10,243 nt of DNA from Flavobacteriaceae bacterium (GTDB lineage: Bacteria; Bacteroidota; Bacteroidia; Flavobacteriales; Flavobacteriaceae), in contig DAOVTF010000040.1 of the NCBI GenBank assembly GCA_030633225.1, positions 1-10,243 of the forward strand, in the 5' to 3' direction. Positions 1 through 7,155 of this stretch are shown in pieces (within the stretch, counting starts at the first letter, position 1; each line of letters starts with the position of its first letter). The position numbers and the translations under genes were made by a program. The notes below the pieces were generated by a model. It had not been told where the DNA came from, made no database searches, and saw only the letters and a program-made list of their open reading frames with translations.

Positions 1-32
1 GCTTTAATATTTTCTAAATTATTAATCAACTA

Positions 33-63
33 TTGATTTTTACTCTATTTAATATTATTTTTG
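33..63 (+). promoter_or_regulatory. Bacteroidota-type promoter for the PLP enzyme gene
   Basis: TTG at 33-35 and TATTTTTG at 56-63 are separated by 20 bp. This fits the flavobacterial sigma-A pattern of TTG near -33 and TAnnTTTG near -7. Transcription would begin around 70, leaving a leader of about 23 nt before the ATG at 93. That placement argues against the in-frame ATG at 33, which would lie inside the promoter. AT-rich DNA yields such matches by chance, but both boxes and the spacing fit here. Confidence 0.5.
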
Positions 64-92
64 TATTGATTTATAACATTAAATTTATAATT

Positions 93-1292
93 ATGAGTTT
101 TAATCCAGCAGATAATATTCAAGACCTACAATACTTTGGCGAATTTGGAGGAGTAAATCCTTCAATTTCTGATTCTTCAACCTATACATTTTTACATGCA
201 AAAACAATGATGGATACCTTTGAAGGTAATGCAGAAGGTTGTTATTTATACTCTCGCCATTCGAGTCCTAGTAATTTATTTTTAGGCGAAGCCCTTGCCG
301 CTATGGAAGGAACAGAAACTGCTAATGTATCAGCATCTGGTATGGGAGCAATTACCCCTACTTTAATGCAATTGTGTAATTCTGGTGACCATATTGTTTC
401 TTCTCGTACTATCTATGGAGGAAGCTATGCTTTTTTAAAGAATTTTGCACCAAAATTTGGCATAACTACTTCATTTGTTAATATCACTTCGCTCGAACAA
501 ATTGAGGCATCTATAAACAAAAACACAAAAGTTCTTTTCTGTGAAGCAGTAAGTAATCCACTTTTAGAAATTGCTGATATTAAAGGATTATCAAAATTAG
601 CCAAGAAACACAACCTAAAATTGGTAGTTGATAATACTTTTTCACCATTAAGTATTGCCCCTGCTAAGTTAGGCGCAGATGTTGTTATTCATAGCTTAAC
701 CAAATTTATAAATGGCTCAAGTGATACGGTTGGTGGCGTTGTATGCGGTTCTCAAGAATTTATTAATGATTTACGCAATGTAAATGACGGAGCAAGTATG
801 TTGTTAGGACCAGTAATGGATAGTTTAAGATCGGCAAGTGTATTAAAAAATATGCGGACTTTACATATCCGAATTAAAAAGCATAGCGAAAATGCAATGT
901 GCCTTTCTGAAAATCTTGAAAAAGATGGCATAAAGATTATATATCCTGGGTTAAAAAGTCATCCGCAACATGAATTATATAAAAGCATGTATAATAAAGA
1001 ATACGGCTTTGGCGGAATGCTTGCTTTTGATGTTGGATCTCTAGTAAAAGCTGATGAATTAATGGAGCTAATGCAAAATCGAAATTTAGGATATCTAGCT
1101 GTTAGTTTAGGTTTTTACAAAACCTTATTCAATGCACCTGGTACAGGAACTTCATCTGAAATACCTGCCGATGAACAAAAAGAAATGGGATTAAGTGATG
1201 GATTGATTCGTTTTTCAATTGGATTAGATAATAATATTGAACGTACTTACCAAGAAATGAAAAAATGTATGCAAGAAGTTGGGGTGCTTTAA
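93..1292 (+). CDS. PLP-dependent Cys/Met metabolism enzyme (methionine gamma-lyase / cystathionine gamma-synthase fold)
   Basis: This is a 399-residue fold-type I PLP enzyme of the Cys/Met metabolism family, normally a cytosolic tetramer. Family landmarks are in order: Y53/R55 in YSRHSSPS (phosphate contacts from the neighbouring subunit), SGMGAI at 82-87, stacking Y108, cofactor-pairing D180 in VDNTF, Schiff-base K204 in SLTKF, and substrate-carboxylate R373 in LIRFSIGL. Length and spacing match bacterial methionine gamma-lyase (about 398 residues) closely. However, the position of that enzyme's reactive Cys116 is Gly110, and the usual GGHSD after the lysine is NGSSD. Methionine gamma-lyase is therefore not secure; cystathionine gamma-synthase/lyase or a sulfhydrylase-like activity is possible. 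I chose ATG 93 because the 20 extra residues from ATG 33 are hydrophobic, non-family sequence that would overlap the promoter. The gene is monocistronic and convergent with purC. Confidence 0.9.
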   Translation: MSFNPADNIQDLQYFGEFGGVNPSISDSSTYTFLHAKTMMDTFEGNAEGCYLYSRHSSPSNLFLGEALAAMEGTETANVSASGMGAITPTLMQLCNSGDHIVSSRTIYGGSYAFLKNFAPKFGITTSFVNITSLEQIEASINKNTKVLFCEAVSNPLLEIADIKGLSKLAKKHNLKLVVDNTFSPLSIAPAKLGADVVIHSLTKFINGSSDTVGGVVCGSQEFINDLRNVNDGASMLLGPVMDSLRSASVLKNMRTLHIRIKKHSENAMCLSENLEKDGIKIIYPGLKSHPQHELYKSMYNKEYGFGGMLAFDVGSLVKADELMELMQNRNLGYLAVSLGFYKTLFNAPGTGTSSEIPADEQKEMGLSDGLIRFSIGLDNNIERTYQEMKKCMQEVGVL

Positions 1293-1306
1293 ATAAAATA
1301 AAACAT

Positions 1307-1349
1307 TCATCCGATGACTCTGGCTAAACTAGTTATAATCATCGGGTGA
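1307..1349. terminator. Stem-loop between convergent genes, probable bidirectional terminator
   Basis: Arms TCATCCGATGA (1307-1317) and TCATCGGGTGA (1339-1349) form an 11-bp stem with one G-T wobble and a 21-nt loop. It lies in the 106-bp gap between the stop of the PLP enzyme gene and the stop of purC. T-rich DNA follows the stem on both strands (ATTACTTTT on plus, ATGTTTTATTTTA on minus), but neither is a clean T-run. Termination in both directions is inferred from position and shape. Confidence 0.55.
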
Positions 1350-1398
1350 TTACTTTTAAAAATTCTATTGATATTGATTTTTATTTAATTAATAATTA

Positions 1399-2349
1399 TC
1401 AAACCTTATTCAGAAACTTTAAAACATTTTTTTCTATTCTATCTGAAACATCACTTACATCCGCCTTTTCAAATTCCTTTCCAGTAATCTGTTCATACAA
1501 TTCAATATAACGATTTGAAATTTCATTAATTTTTTTATCGGTCATTTCTGGCACTTCTTGACCTTCTTTACCTTGAAATCCATTTTTAATCAACCATTGG
1601 CGCACAAATTCTTTTGACAATTGTTTTTGGGCCTCATCCCTATCTTGACGCTTTTGATAACCTTCTCTATAAAAATAACGTGAGGAATCTGGTGTGTGAA
1701 TTTCATCAATCAAAACAATCTTACCATCCTTTGTTTTACCAAATTCATATTTGGTATCGACTAAAAGTAAGTCTCTTTTTGCTGCTATTTCAGTTCCTCT
1801 TTGAAATAATTTTCTTGTATAATCTTCTAAAACCAAATAATCTTCTTTACTTACAATCCCCTGCGAAATGATTTCTTCTCTAGAAATATCTTCATCGTGC
1901 GATCCTCCATCTGCCTTTGTTGAAGGTGTTATAATCGGCTCAGGAAATTTATCATTTTCCTTCATTCCATCAGGCATTTTTACACCACAAATTTCTCTTT
2001 TTCCATCTCTATATTCTCTCCATGCATGACCAGAAATATATCCTCTTATTACCATTTCTACTTTAAAAGGAGAAGCTAAATGACCTATCGCAACATTTGG
2101 ATCGGGACAATCCATTAACCAATTTGGTACAAGATCTTTTGTTTCATTGAGCATATATGCCGCTATTTGATTTAAGATTTGTCCTTTAAAAGGAATCTGC
2201 TTTGGCATGATAATATCAAAAGCTGATAATCTATCGCTGGCAATCATCACTAACAGCTCGTCATTAATATTATAAACCTCTCTAACTTTACCTTTATATA
2301 CAGATTTTTGCTTTGGAAAATTAAAGTTTGTATCGTTTATTGTATTCAT
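1399..2349 (-). CDS. purC: Phosphoribosylaminoimidazole-succinocarboxamide synthase (SAICAR synthase)
   Basis: This cytosolic enzyme joins CAIR and aspartate using ATP to make SAICAR in de novo purine synthesis. The 316-residue length fits the longer, yeast Ade1-like form rather than the roughly 240-residue E. coli form. Visible family landmarks are the N-terminal nucleotide loop YKGKVREVY at 18-26, SDRLSAFD at 38-45, [14 protein letters not shown] around 97-110 (signature 1, with SGH where TGS is usual), the signature 2 stretch LVDTKYEFG at 196-204, and [13 protein letters not shown] at 213-225. The ATG at 2349 gives the expected N-terminus. The gene lies 52 bp downstream of phoH on the same strand and is probably cotranscribed with it, since I see no promoter in the gap. 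That gap is mostly a heptad repeat ending 3 nt before the start codon. Confidence 0.97.
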   Translation of the reverse strand: MNTINDTNFNFPKQKSVYKGKVREVYNINDELLVMIASDRLSAFDIIMPKQIPFKGQILNQIAAYMLNETKDLVPNWLMDCPDPNVAIGHLASPFKVEMVIRGYISGHAWREYRDGKREICGVKMPDGMKENDKFPEPIITPSTKADGGSHDEDISREEIISQGIVSKEDYLVLEDYTRKLFQRGTEIAAKRDLLLVDTKYEFGKTKDGKIVLIDEIHTPDSSRYFYREGYQKRQDRDEAQKQLSKEFVRQWLIKNGFQGKEGQEVPEMTDKKINEISNRYIELYEQITGKEFEKADVSDVSDRIEKNVLKFLNKV

Positions 2350-2352
2350 AAT

Positions 2353-2387
2353 AGTTATTGGTTGCTAGTTGTCGGTTAACCGTTTTT
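2353..2387. repeat. Five degenerate 7-bp repeats directly upstream of purC
   Basis: On the plus strand the DNA reads as five consecutive heptads sharing GTT at positions 2-4: aGTTatt, gGTTgct, aGTTgtc, gGTTaac, cGTTttt. On the purC coding strand these are AAC-containing heptads ending 3 nt before the ATG, so they form the entire leader between phoH and purC. The phase is strict and the other positions vary, which looks like a decayed short tandem repeat. Any role in translation or mRNA structure is unknown. Confidence 0.65.
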
Positions 2388-2401
2388 AACAGTAATACAT
2401 T

Positions 2402-3346
2402 TTATTCTGATTCAAAACTTTTATAAGCATTAATAATTTTTTTAACTAGTTTATGCCTTATCACATCTTTATCATCAAGGTGAACAACAGCTATACCTTC
2501 TAAATCCTTTAAAGTAAGTAAAGCCTCTTTAATTCCTGAATTTATTCTAGGAGGTAGATCAATTTGACCAGGATCGGCTGTGATAATAAATTTTGCATGT
2601 TTACCCATTCGGGTTAAAAACATTTTCATTTGACTATGTGTCGTATTTTGAGCTTCATCTAAAATTACAAAAGCGCTATCTAAAGTTCTACCCCTCATGA
2701 ATGCTAAAGGAGCAATTTGAATTATTCCTTTTTCAAGAAAAGATTCGAGCTTTTCATGAGGAATCATATCTCTCAAAGCATCGTATAAAGGTTGCATGTA
2801 AGGATCTAACTTTTCTTTTAGGTCACCTGGCAAAAATCCTAATTTCTCTCCTGATTCAACTGCCGGTCTTGTCAAAACAATTCTTCTTACTTCTTTATCT
2901 TTCAAAGCCTTAACTGCCAAAGCAACTGCAGTGTAGGTTTTACCAGTACCTGCTGGACCAATAGCAAAAAGCATATCATTTTTATTCATCAGATCAACCA
3001 TTTTCTGTTGATTGACTGTTTGTGCTTTGATCAATCTTCCATTAACACCATGAACCAATACTTTATCCGTTTTAGTTCCATTTTTTTGCTTCGAATCAGA
3101 AGTAATTATATTTTCAATGCTATTTTCATCTATTTTATTATAGCGATGAAAATAATCACTCAGCATTTCAAATTTCTTTTCAAAATCATCCATAATCAAA
3201 GGCTCCCCAAAAATTTTAATTCTATTTCCTCGAGCAACAATTTTAAGTTTTGGATAGTGCTTTTTTATCAATTCTATATTACTATTACGAGGCCCAAAAA
3301 ACTCGTTTGGATTAATTTCTTCTAATACAATTATTCTTTCGTTCAA
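2402..3346 (-). CDS. phoH: PhoH family P-loop ATPase
   Basis: This is a cytosolic PhoH-like NTPase of 314 residues, typical for the single-domain chromosomal form. The family has a helicase-superfamily-I-like ATPase core and is linked to RNA metabolism and phosphate starvation; its exact role here is not known. Residues 1-80 resemble the N-terminal region of PhoH-like proteins. Walker A is GPAGTGKT at 130-137, PAVESGEKLGFLPGD lies at 161-175, Walker B is VILDEAQN at 227-234, and the sensor-like TADPGQIDLP is at 256-265 (TGD is usual). The start is TTG at 3346: the frame is closed by TAA six codons upstream, no ATG lies between, and the next Met (residue 52) would remove conserved sequence. 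It is the first gene of a probable phoH-purC unit and is divergent from the SAM hydrolase-like gene. Confidence 0.94.
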   Translation of the reverse strand: MNERIIVLEEINPNEFFGPRNSNIELIKKHYPKLKIVARGNRIKIFGEPLIMDDFEKKFEMLSDYFHRYNKIDENSIENIITSDSKQKNGTKTDKVLVHGVNGRLIKAQTVNQQKMVDLMNKNDMLFAIGPAGTGKTYTAVALAVKALKDKEVRRIVLTRPAVESGEKLGFLPGDLKEKLDPYMQPLYDALRDMIPHEKLESFLEKGIIQIAPLAFMRGRTLDSAFVILDEAQNTTHSQMKMFLTRMGKHAKFIITADPGQIDLPPRINSGIKEALLTLKDLEGIAVVHLDDKDVIRHKLVKKIINAYKSFESE

Positions 3347-3419
3347 ATGATAAATATTTAGTTATAATTTTAAGCTATTAGAGCTTTTATAATGTATTAA
3401 TTTGTTTAGATTTGTATCA

Positions 3420-3448
3420 CAAAAATAGTATAATTAAATATAGGTCAA
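3420..3448 (-). promoter_or_regulatory. Candidate promoter for phoH-purC
   Basis: On the minus strand, TTG at 3448-3446 and TATTTTTG at 3427-3420 are 18 bp apart, matching the flavobacterial -33/-7 pattern. Transcription would start near 3413 and give a leader of about 67 nt before the TTG start at 3346. The surrounding 170 bp are extremely AT-rich, so a chance match is possible. Confidence 0.4.
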
Positions 3449-3516
3449 CTCTAATTAATTGTAAATTATATAAATTTATTTTTATGATTTTCAAACTAAT
3501 AAATCTTTAATAAAAT

Positions 3517-4347
3517 ATGCCAATAATTACATTAACAACCGATTTTGGCACAAAAGATCACTTCGTTGGTGCTGTAAAAGGCTCTATTTATAAAGAATTA
3601 CACGAAGCAAAAGTTGTTGATATTTCTCATCAAATTACACCTTTTAGCATTACCGAAGCAGCCTATATATTAAAAAATGCTTATCAAAATTTCCCAGAAG
3701 GCACCATTCATATAATTGGAGTTGATTCTGAAATAAGTGTTGAAAATAAACCTATTGCCATTCAATTAGAAAATCAATATTTTATTTGTTGTGATAACGG
3801 TATTATTTCAATGATTACCAATGAAATAAATCCTGAAAAATTAGTAGAAATTACTATTCAAAGTAGCAATGATAATAAACTTTCTATACTTGATGTTTTT
3901 GTTAAGGTGGCTTGTCATATCGCTAGAGGTGGAACTTTGGAAGTTATTGGAAAGCAAATTGACGATGTAAAAAAATTATACGAAATTCAGCCTCAAATTA
4001 ATGTGGAAAAAAACCAAATTGTCGGAAGCGTTATTTATATTGATAATTTTGGTAATGTAATTAGTAACATTACTCAAAACACTTTTAATAATATTGGAAA
4101 AGGTAGAGAGTTTGAAATTATTGCTAGAAATTATAAGTTTACAAAGATTTATAAAAAATATAATGAGATAGTTGATTTTTCGACACCAAGAGAAAAGAGA
4201 CATGATGATGGTAAAAAATTAGCAATTTTTAATTCGGCTAATTTTTTAGAAATTTCACTATATCGAAGTAATTTAAAAACTGTTGGTGGCGCATCAAATT
4301 TATTAGGATTAAATTATCGTGATAATATTACCGTAAGGTTTAATTAA
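3517..4347 (+). CDS. S-adenosyl-L-methionine hydroxide adenosyltransferase family protein (DUF62, SAM hydrolase/chlorinase-like)
   Basis: This is a 276-residue protein of the fluorinase/chlorinase/SAM hydroxide adenosyltransferase family. Most bacterial members split SAM with water to adenosine and methionine; halogenases are rare, and nothing here suggests halogenation. Family landmarks are LTTDFGTKDHFVGAVKG at 6-22, VDS at 69-71, CDNGIIS at 92-98, DVFVKVACHIARGG at 126-139, and the C-terminal-domain stretch VIYIDNFGNVISNI at 172-185, which in the family helps form the adenosine site between subunits. By my alignment the Asp-Arg-His triad corresponds to D70, position 77 and H134. Position 77 is Asn, followed by Lys78, so the Arg appears absent. 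The gene starts the plus-strand series leading to gldFG, 33 bp before the ABM-fold gene. Confidence 0.88.
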   Translation: MPIITLTTDFGTKDHFVGAVKGSIYKELHEAKVVDISHQITPFSITEAAYILKNAYQNFPEGTIHIIGVDSEISVENKPIAIQLENQYFICCDNGIISMITNEINPEKLVEITIQSSNDNKLSILDVFVKVACHIARGGTLEVIGKQIDDVKKLYEIQPQINVEKNQIVGSVIYIDNFGNVISNITQNTFNNIGKGREFEIIARNYKFTKIYKKYNEIVDFSTPREKRHDDGKKLAIFNSANFLEISLYRSNLKTVGGASNLLGLNYRDNITVRFN

Positions 4348-4380
4348 AAAAGGATGTATTTCATCTTATAGCTTAAATTT

Positions 4381-4677
4381 ATGTTTGTAAGAATAGTTAA
4401 AATGAGTTTTGATGAAAATAAAATTGAAGATTTTTTAGAGAATTTTCATCAAAATAAAGAAAAAATTAGAAGTTTTAAAGGGTGTCTGTTTTTAGAATTA
4501 TATCAAGATAAAGACAATAAAAATGTTTTTTTTACTTATAGTTATTGGGATTCTGAAAAAGATCTAAATAATTATAGAAAATCCGAGCTTTTTATAAGGG
4601 TTTGGGCAAAAACTAAGGCAATGTTTAATGCTAAACCTGAAGCTTGGAGTGTTGATAAAGTTGTAAGTTTAAAATAA
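4381..4677 (+). CDS. Antibiotic biosynthesis monooxygenase (ABM) fold protein
   Basis: This small cytosolic protein of 98 residues has the length and character of dimeric alpha+beta-barrel ABM proteins. Visible features are the first strand FVRIVKMSF at 2-10, a charged helix at about 12-32, the second strand CLFLELYQD at 40-48, FFTYSYWDSEKDLNNYRKSELF at about 55-76, and the closing AKPEAWSV at 84-91. The W-x-S and Y-x-x-S pattern in the fourth part is typical of the family. Family members include heme- or quinone-modifying oxygenases, but most bacterial members are uncharacterised and sequence alone gives no substrate. It starts 33 bp after the SAM hydrolase-like gene and ends 7 bp before gldF. 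I recall similar small genes beside gldF in other flavobacteria, but a role in motility is unproven. Confidence 0.82.
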   Translation: MFVRIVKMSFDENKIEDFLENFHQNKEKIRSFKGCLFLELYQDKDNKNVFFTYSYWDSEKDLNNYRKSELFIRVWAKTKAMFNAKPEAWSVDKVVSLK

Positions 4678-4684
4678 TAGAATA

Positions 4685-5404
4685 ATGTTTGCCATATTTA
4701 AGAAAGAATTAAATTTATTTTTTGCTTCTCCAATTGGATATTTGGTTATAGCAGTTTTTTTGCTCGTTAACGGGTTATTTCTATGGGTATTTAAAGGTGA
4801 TTTCAATATTTTAAATGCTGGTTTTGCCGACCTAACTAGTTTCTTTTATATAGCTCCCTGGTTTTTTATTTTTCTAATCCCAGCGATTACCATGAGAAGT
4901 TTTTCTGATGAAATTAGATTAGGTACTATTGAGATTATTAAAACTAAACCAATAACAAGTTGGCAAATAGTAATTGGTAAGTTTTTAGGTGCATTTACAT
5001 TAATTTTTCTAGCATTAATTCCAACATTAACTTATGTATATACATTAATTCAACTAGGAAATCCGGTTGGCAATTTAGATTTTGGAAGCACTTTTGGATC
5101 ATATTTAGGGTTGCTTTTTTTAGCAGCTGCCTTTACTTCTATTGGGTTATTTACATCAACATTATCTAATAATCAAATAGTTGCATTTATTTTTGGAGTT
5201 GTTATTTCATTTTTTATGTATTATGGATTTGAGGCAATTGCTGAATTAAACCTATTTCAAAACTTTGCCATAGAAAATTTTGGAATGAGTTCTCATTTTA
5301 AAAGTATTAGCCGAGGTGTTATTGACACAAAAGATGTTGTCTATTTTATCAGTGTTATTTTTTTCTTTCTATTCCTAACTAAATTAAAATTCGATCAACA
5401 ATAA
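4685..5404 (+). CDS. gldF: Gliding motility ABC transporter permease GldF
   Basis: This is the inner-membrane ABC-2 type permease of the GldAFG transporter, associated with Bacteroidota gliding motility; its cargo is unknown. The 239 residues contain about six hydrophobic segments, at roughly 15-37, 52-69, 95-121, 137-159, 163-185 and 217-234. The cytoplasmic stretch MRSFSDEIRLGTIEIIKTKP at 70-89 is the typical ABC-2 coupling region that meets the ATPase. It begins 7 bp after the ABM-fold gene and is followed 18 bp later by gldG, the pairing expected for this complex. The ATPase GldA is not encoded in this window. The similar NosY-like permeases are excluded mainly by the adjacent gldG. Confidence 0.94.
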   Translation: MFAIFKKELNLFFASPIGYLVIAVFLLVNGLFLWVFKGDFNILNAGFADLTSFFYIAPWFFIFLIPAITMRSFSDEIRLGTIEIIKTKPITSWQIVIGKFLGAFTLIFLALIPTLTYVYTLIQLGNPVGNLDFGSTFGSYLGLLFLAAAFTSIGLFTSTLSNNQIVAFIFGVVISFFMYYGFEAIAELNLFQNFAIENFGMSSHFKSISRGVIDTKDVVYFISVIFFFLFLTKLKFDQQ

Positions 5405-5422
5405 ATATTGCGCTAACAATCT

Positions 5423-7072
5423 ATGAACTCATCTAAATTATATATCAAAATTCCTTTAGTTCTAATTGCATTGATCGTGCTCAATTATTTAGGAAATTCC
5501 TTTAATAAACGATTTGACCTTACTAAAGATAAAAGATATTCTCTACTAGATGAAACAAAGGATATTATTGATAAAATTGATGAACCAATTTATATAAAAG
5601 TATACTTACAAGGTGATTTTCCATCTGAGTTTAAAAGGATTCAATTAGAAACCAATCAATTTTTAGAGGAATTAAGTGCTTTAAACGATAATATCAAATT
5701 CCGATTTATAGACCCCAAAAGCAATAAAAAAGAATTAATTAAAAACGGATTACAACCTAGTAAATTAACCGTTCAGGAAGATGGGGTAGTTTCTGAATCA
5801 ATTATTTTTCCTTGGGCAACTATTAATTTCGATGATAAAATTGAAAATGTTTCTCTGCTAAGCAATTCAACTGCTCCCTCTCAAGAGGAACAGATGAAAA
5901 GATCAATTGAAAACTTAGAATATGAATTTGCAAATGCCTTGCATAAAATAATATCTAAAAAAGATAAAAAAATTGCAATCTTAAAAGGAAATGGAGAATT
6001 AGAGGATATTTATTTATATAGTTTCTTAAAAAAACTAAGTGAGTATTATAAACTTGCCGAATTCACTTTAGATTCAGTTAAAACTAACCCTGAAAAAACA
6101 TTAAGTGATCTAATAGAATATGACCTTGTAATTGTAGCTAAACCAACAAAAGTATTTACTGAAGAAGAAAAATTCACATTAGATCAATATATTTTAAACA
6201 ACGGTAAAACTTTATGGTTAATTGACAATATTGCTGCTGAAATGGATAGTTTAATGGCAAATGGTAAAACTTTAGCCTTAAATCGTGACCTTAATTTAAC
6301 CGACTTGTTTTTTAATTATGGGGTGCGAATTAATTATAATGTAACTAAAGACCTATATAGTTCATCTATTCGTCTAGCATCTGGTAACACAGGAAATCAA
6401 ACCCAATATCAAGATTTTTTATGGCATTATTTTCCTCTGACCCTTTCAAATAATAACAATCCGATTTCTTCCAATCTAGATCCAATATTATTAAAGTTTC
6501 CAAGTAGTATGGATACCTTAAAAAATAATATTAAAAAAACGGCTTTATTACAAAGCTCACCGTATGCTAAAATAATTGGTACGCCTACAAATATTTCTTT
6601 AAATGAAATTTCCAATAAGCCAATCAAAGAAGAATTCAATGATGCAAATACTACATTTGGTGTATTATTAGAAGGTGAATTTAAATCGGCATATACCAAT
6701 AGAACTAAGCCTTTCAATCTAAGTAGTTACAAGCAAATTAGCAAAAAAAATGCAATGGTTATAATTAGTGACGGAGATATAATTGCAAACGAAACTTTTA
6801 AAGGAGAACCTTTACCTCTTAGTATTGACAAATGGACTAATCAAGCCTTTGGCAATGCAGATTTATTGCTCAATACAGTGCATTATTTATTAGATGATTC
6901 AGGAATAATAAACCTTCGTTCTAAAAATTTACAAATCCAATTTTTAGACAAAGAACAAGCTTTTCAAAAAAGAACCTATTGGCAAGTGTTCAATATAATT
7001 TTACCACTTATTATTTTAGGATTATTTGGATTTGTCTTCAATTATTTACGAAAACGAAAATATAGTTCTTAA
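5423..7072 (+). CDS. gldG: Gliding motility ABC transporter auxiliary subunit GldG
   Basis: GldG is the membrane-anchored, largely extracytoplasmic partner of GldF in the GldAFG transporter. The 549-residue length fits the family. It has an N-terminal membrane anchor at about 8-24, then RFDLTKDKRYSLLDETK at 30-46, the motif that usually opens the ABC-type auxiliary domain (PF09822-like). A conserved core at about 183-268 includes YDLVIVAKPTKVFTEEEKF at 233-251. A C-terminal membrane helix at about 522-540 is followed by a basic RKRK tail. The two anchors leave about 500 residues outside the cytoplasm. The ATG at 5423 follows the gldF stop by 18 bp, and the two are clearly cotranscribed. The 83-bp gap after gldG shows no convincing terminator, so readthrough into the DUF2911 genes cannot be excluded. 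Confidence 0.94.
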   Translation: MNSSKLYIKIPLVLIALIVLNYLGNSFNKRFDLTKDKRYSLLDETKDIIDKIDEPIYIKVYLQGDFPSEFKRIQLETNQFLEELSALNDNIKFRFIDPKSNKKELIKNGLQPSKLTVQEDGVVSESIIFPWATINFDDKIENVSLLSNSTAPSQEEQMKRSIENLEYEFANALHKIISKKDKKIAILKGNGELEDIYLYSFLKKLSEYYKLAEFTLDSVKTNPEKTLSDLIEYDLVIVAKPTKVFTEEEKFTLDQYILNNGKTLWLIDNIAAEMDSLMANGKTLALNRDLNLTDLFFNYGVRINYNVTKDLYSSSIRLASGNTGNQTQYQDFLWHYFPLTLSNNNNPISSNLDPILLKFPSSMDTLKNNIKKTALLQSSPYAKIIGTPTNISLNEISNKPIKEEFNDANTTFGVLLEGEFKSAYTNRTKPFNLSSYKQISKKNAMVIISDGDIIANETFKGEPLPLSIDKWTNQAFGNADLLLNTVHYLLDDSGIINLRSKNLQIQFLDKEQAFQKRTYWQVFNIILPLIILGLFGFVFNYLRKRKYSS

Positions 7073-7155
7073 AAATATGTTAAAACCCTTATTAGTTTAG
7101 TAGGAATAAATTGATTCTATGTATTTTTAAGTTTTAATAACTAAAATTTAAACTT

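Noticed and set aside
33..92. Upstream in-frame ATG adding 20 residues to the PLP enzyme
   Set aside because: The added residues (IFTLFNIIFVLIYNIKF and so on) are AT-driven hydrophobic sequence not seen in this cytosolic family, and they overlap a good promoter whose transcript would start after this ATG.
425..613. Minus-strand open frame inside the PLP enzyme gene
   Set aside because: Short, antisense, without recognisable features.
1614..1871. Open frame on plus strand inside purC
   Set aside because: Antisense to a firmly identified gene, no recognisable domain, and composition typical of the complement of AT-rich coding DNA.
2701..3325. Two open frames on plus strand inside phoH (2701-2913 and 3008-3325)
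   Set aside because: Both are antisense shadows of phoH with Ile/Phe-rich, low-complexity translations and no family resemblance.
3976..4203. Minus-strand open frame inside the SAM hydrolase-like gene
   Set aside because: Asn/Ile/Leu-rich translation antisense to conserved sequence; no independent support.
4348..4380. Small stem AGGATG/CATCTT as a possible terminator or attenuator before the ABM-fold gene
   Set aside because: Only six pairs including a wobble, no T-run after it, and the genes are otherwise tightly spaced.
6427..6717. Minus-strand open frame inside gldG
   Set aside because: Antisense to gldG, no motif or promoter; most likely chance.
7073..7155. Promoter before the first DUF2911 gene (TATTTTTA at 7122-7129)
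   Set aside because: It lacks the final G of TAnnTTTG and has no TTG at a suitable distance, so I could not support it.
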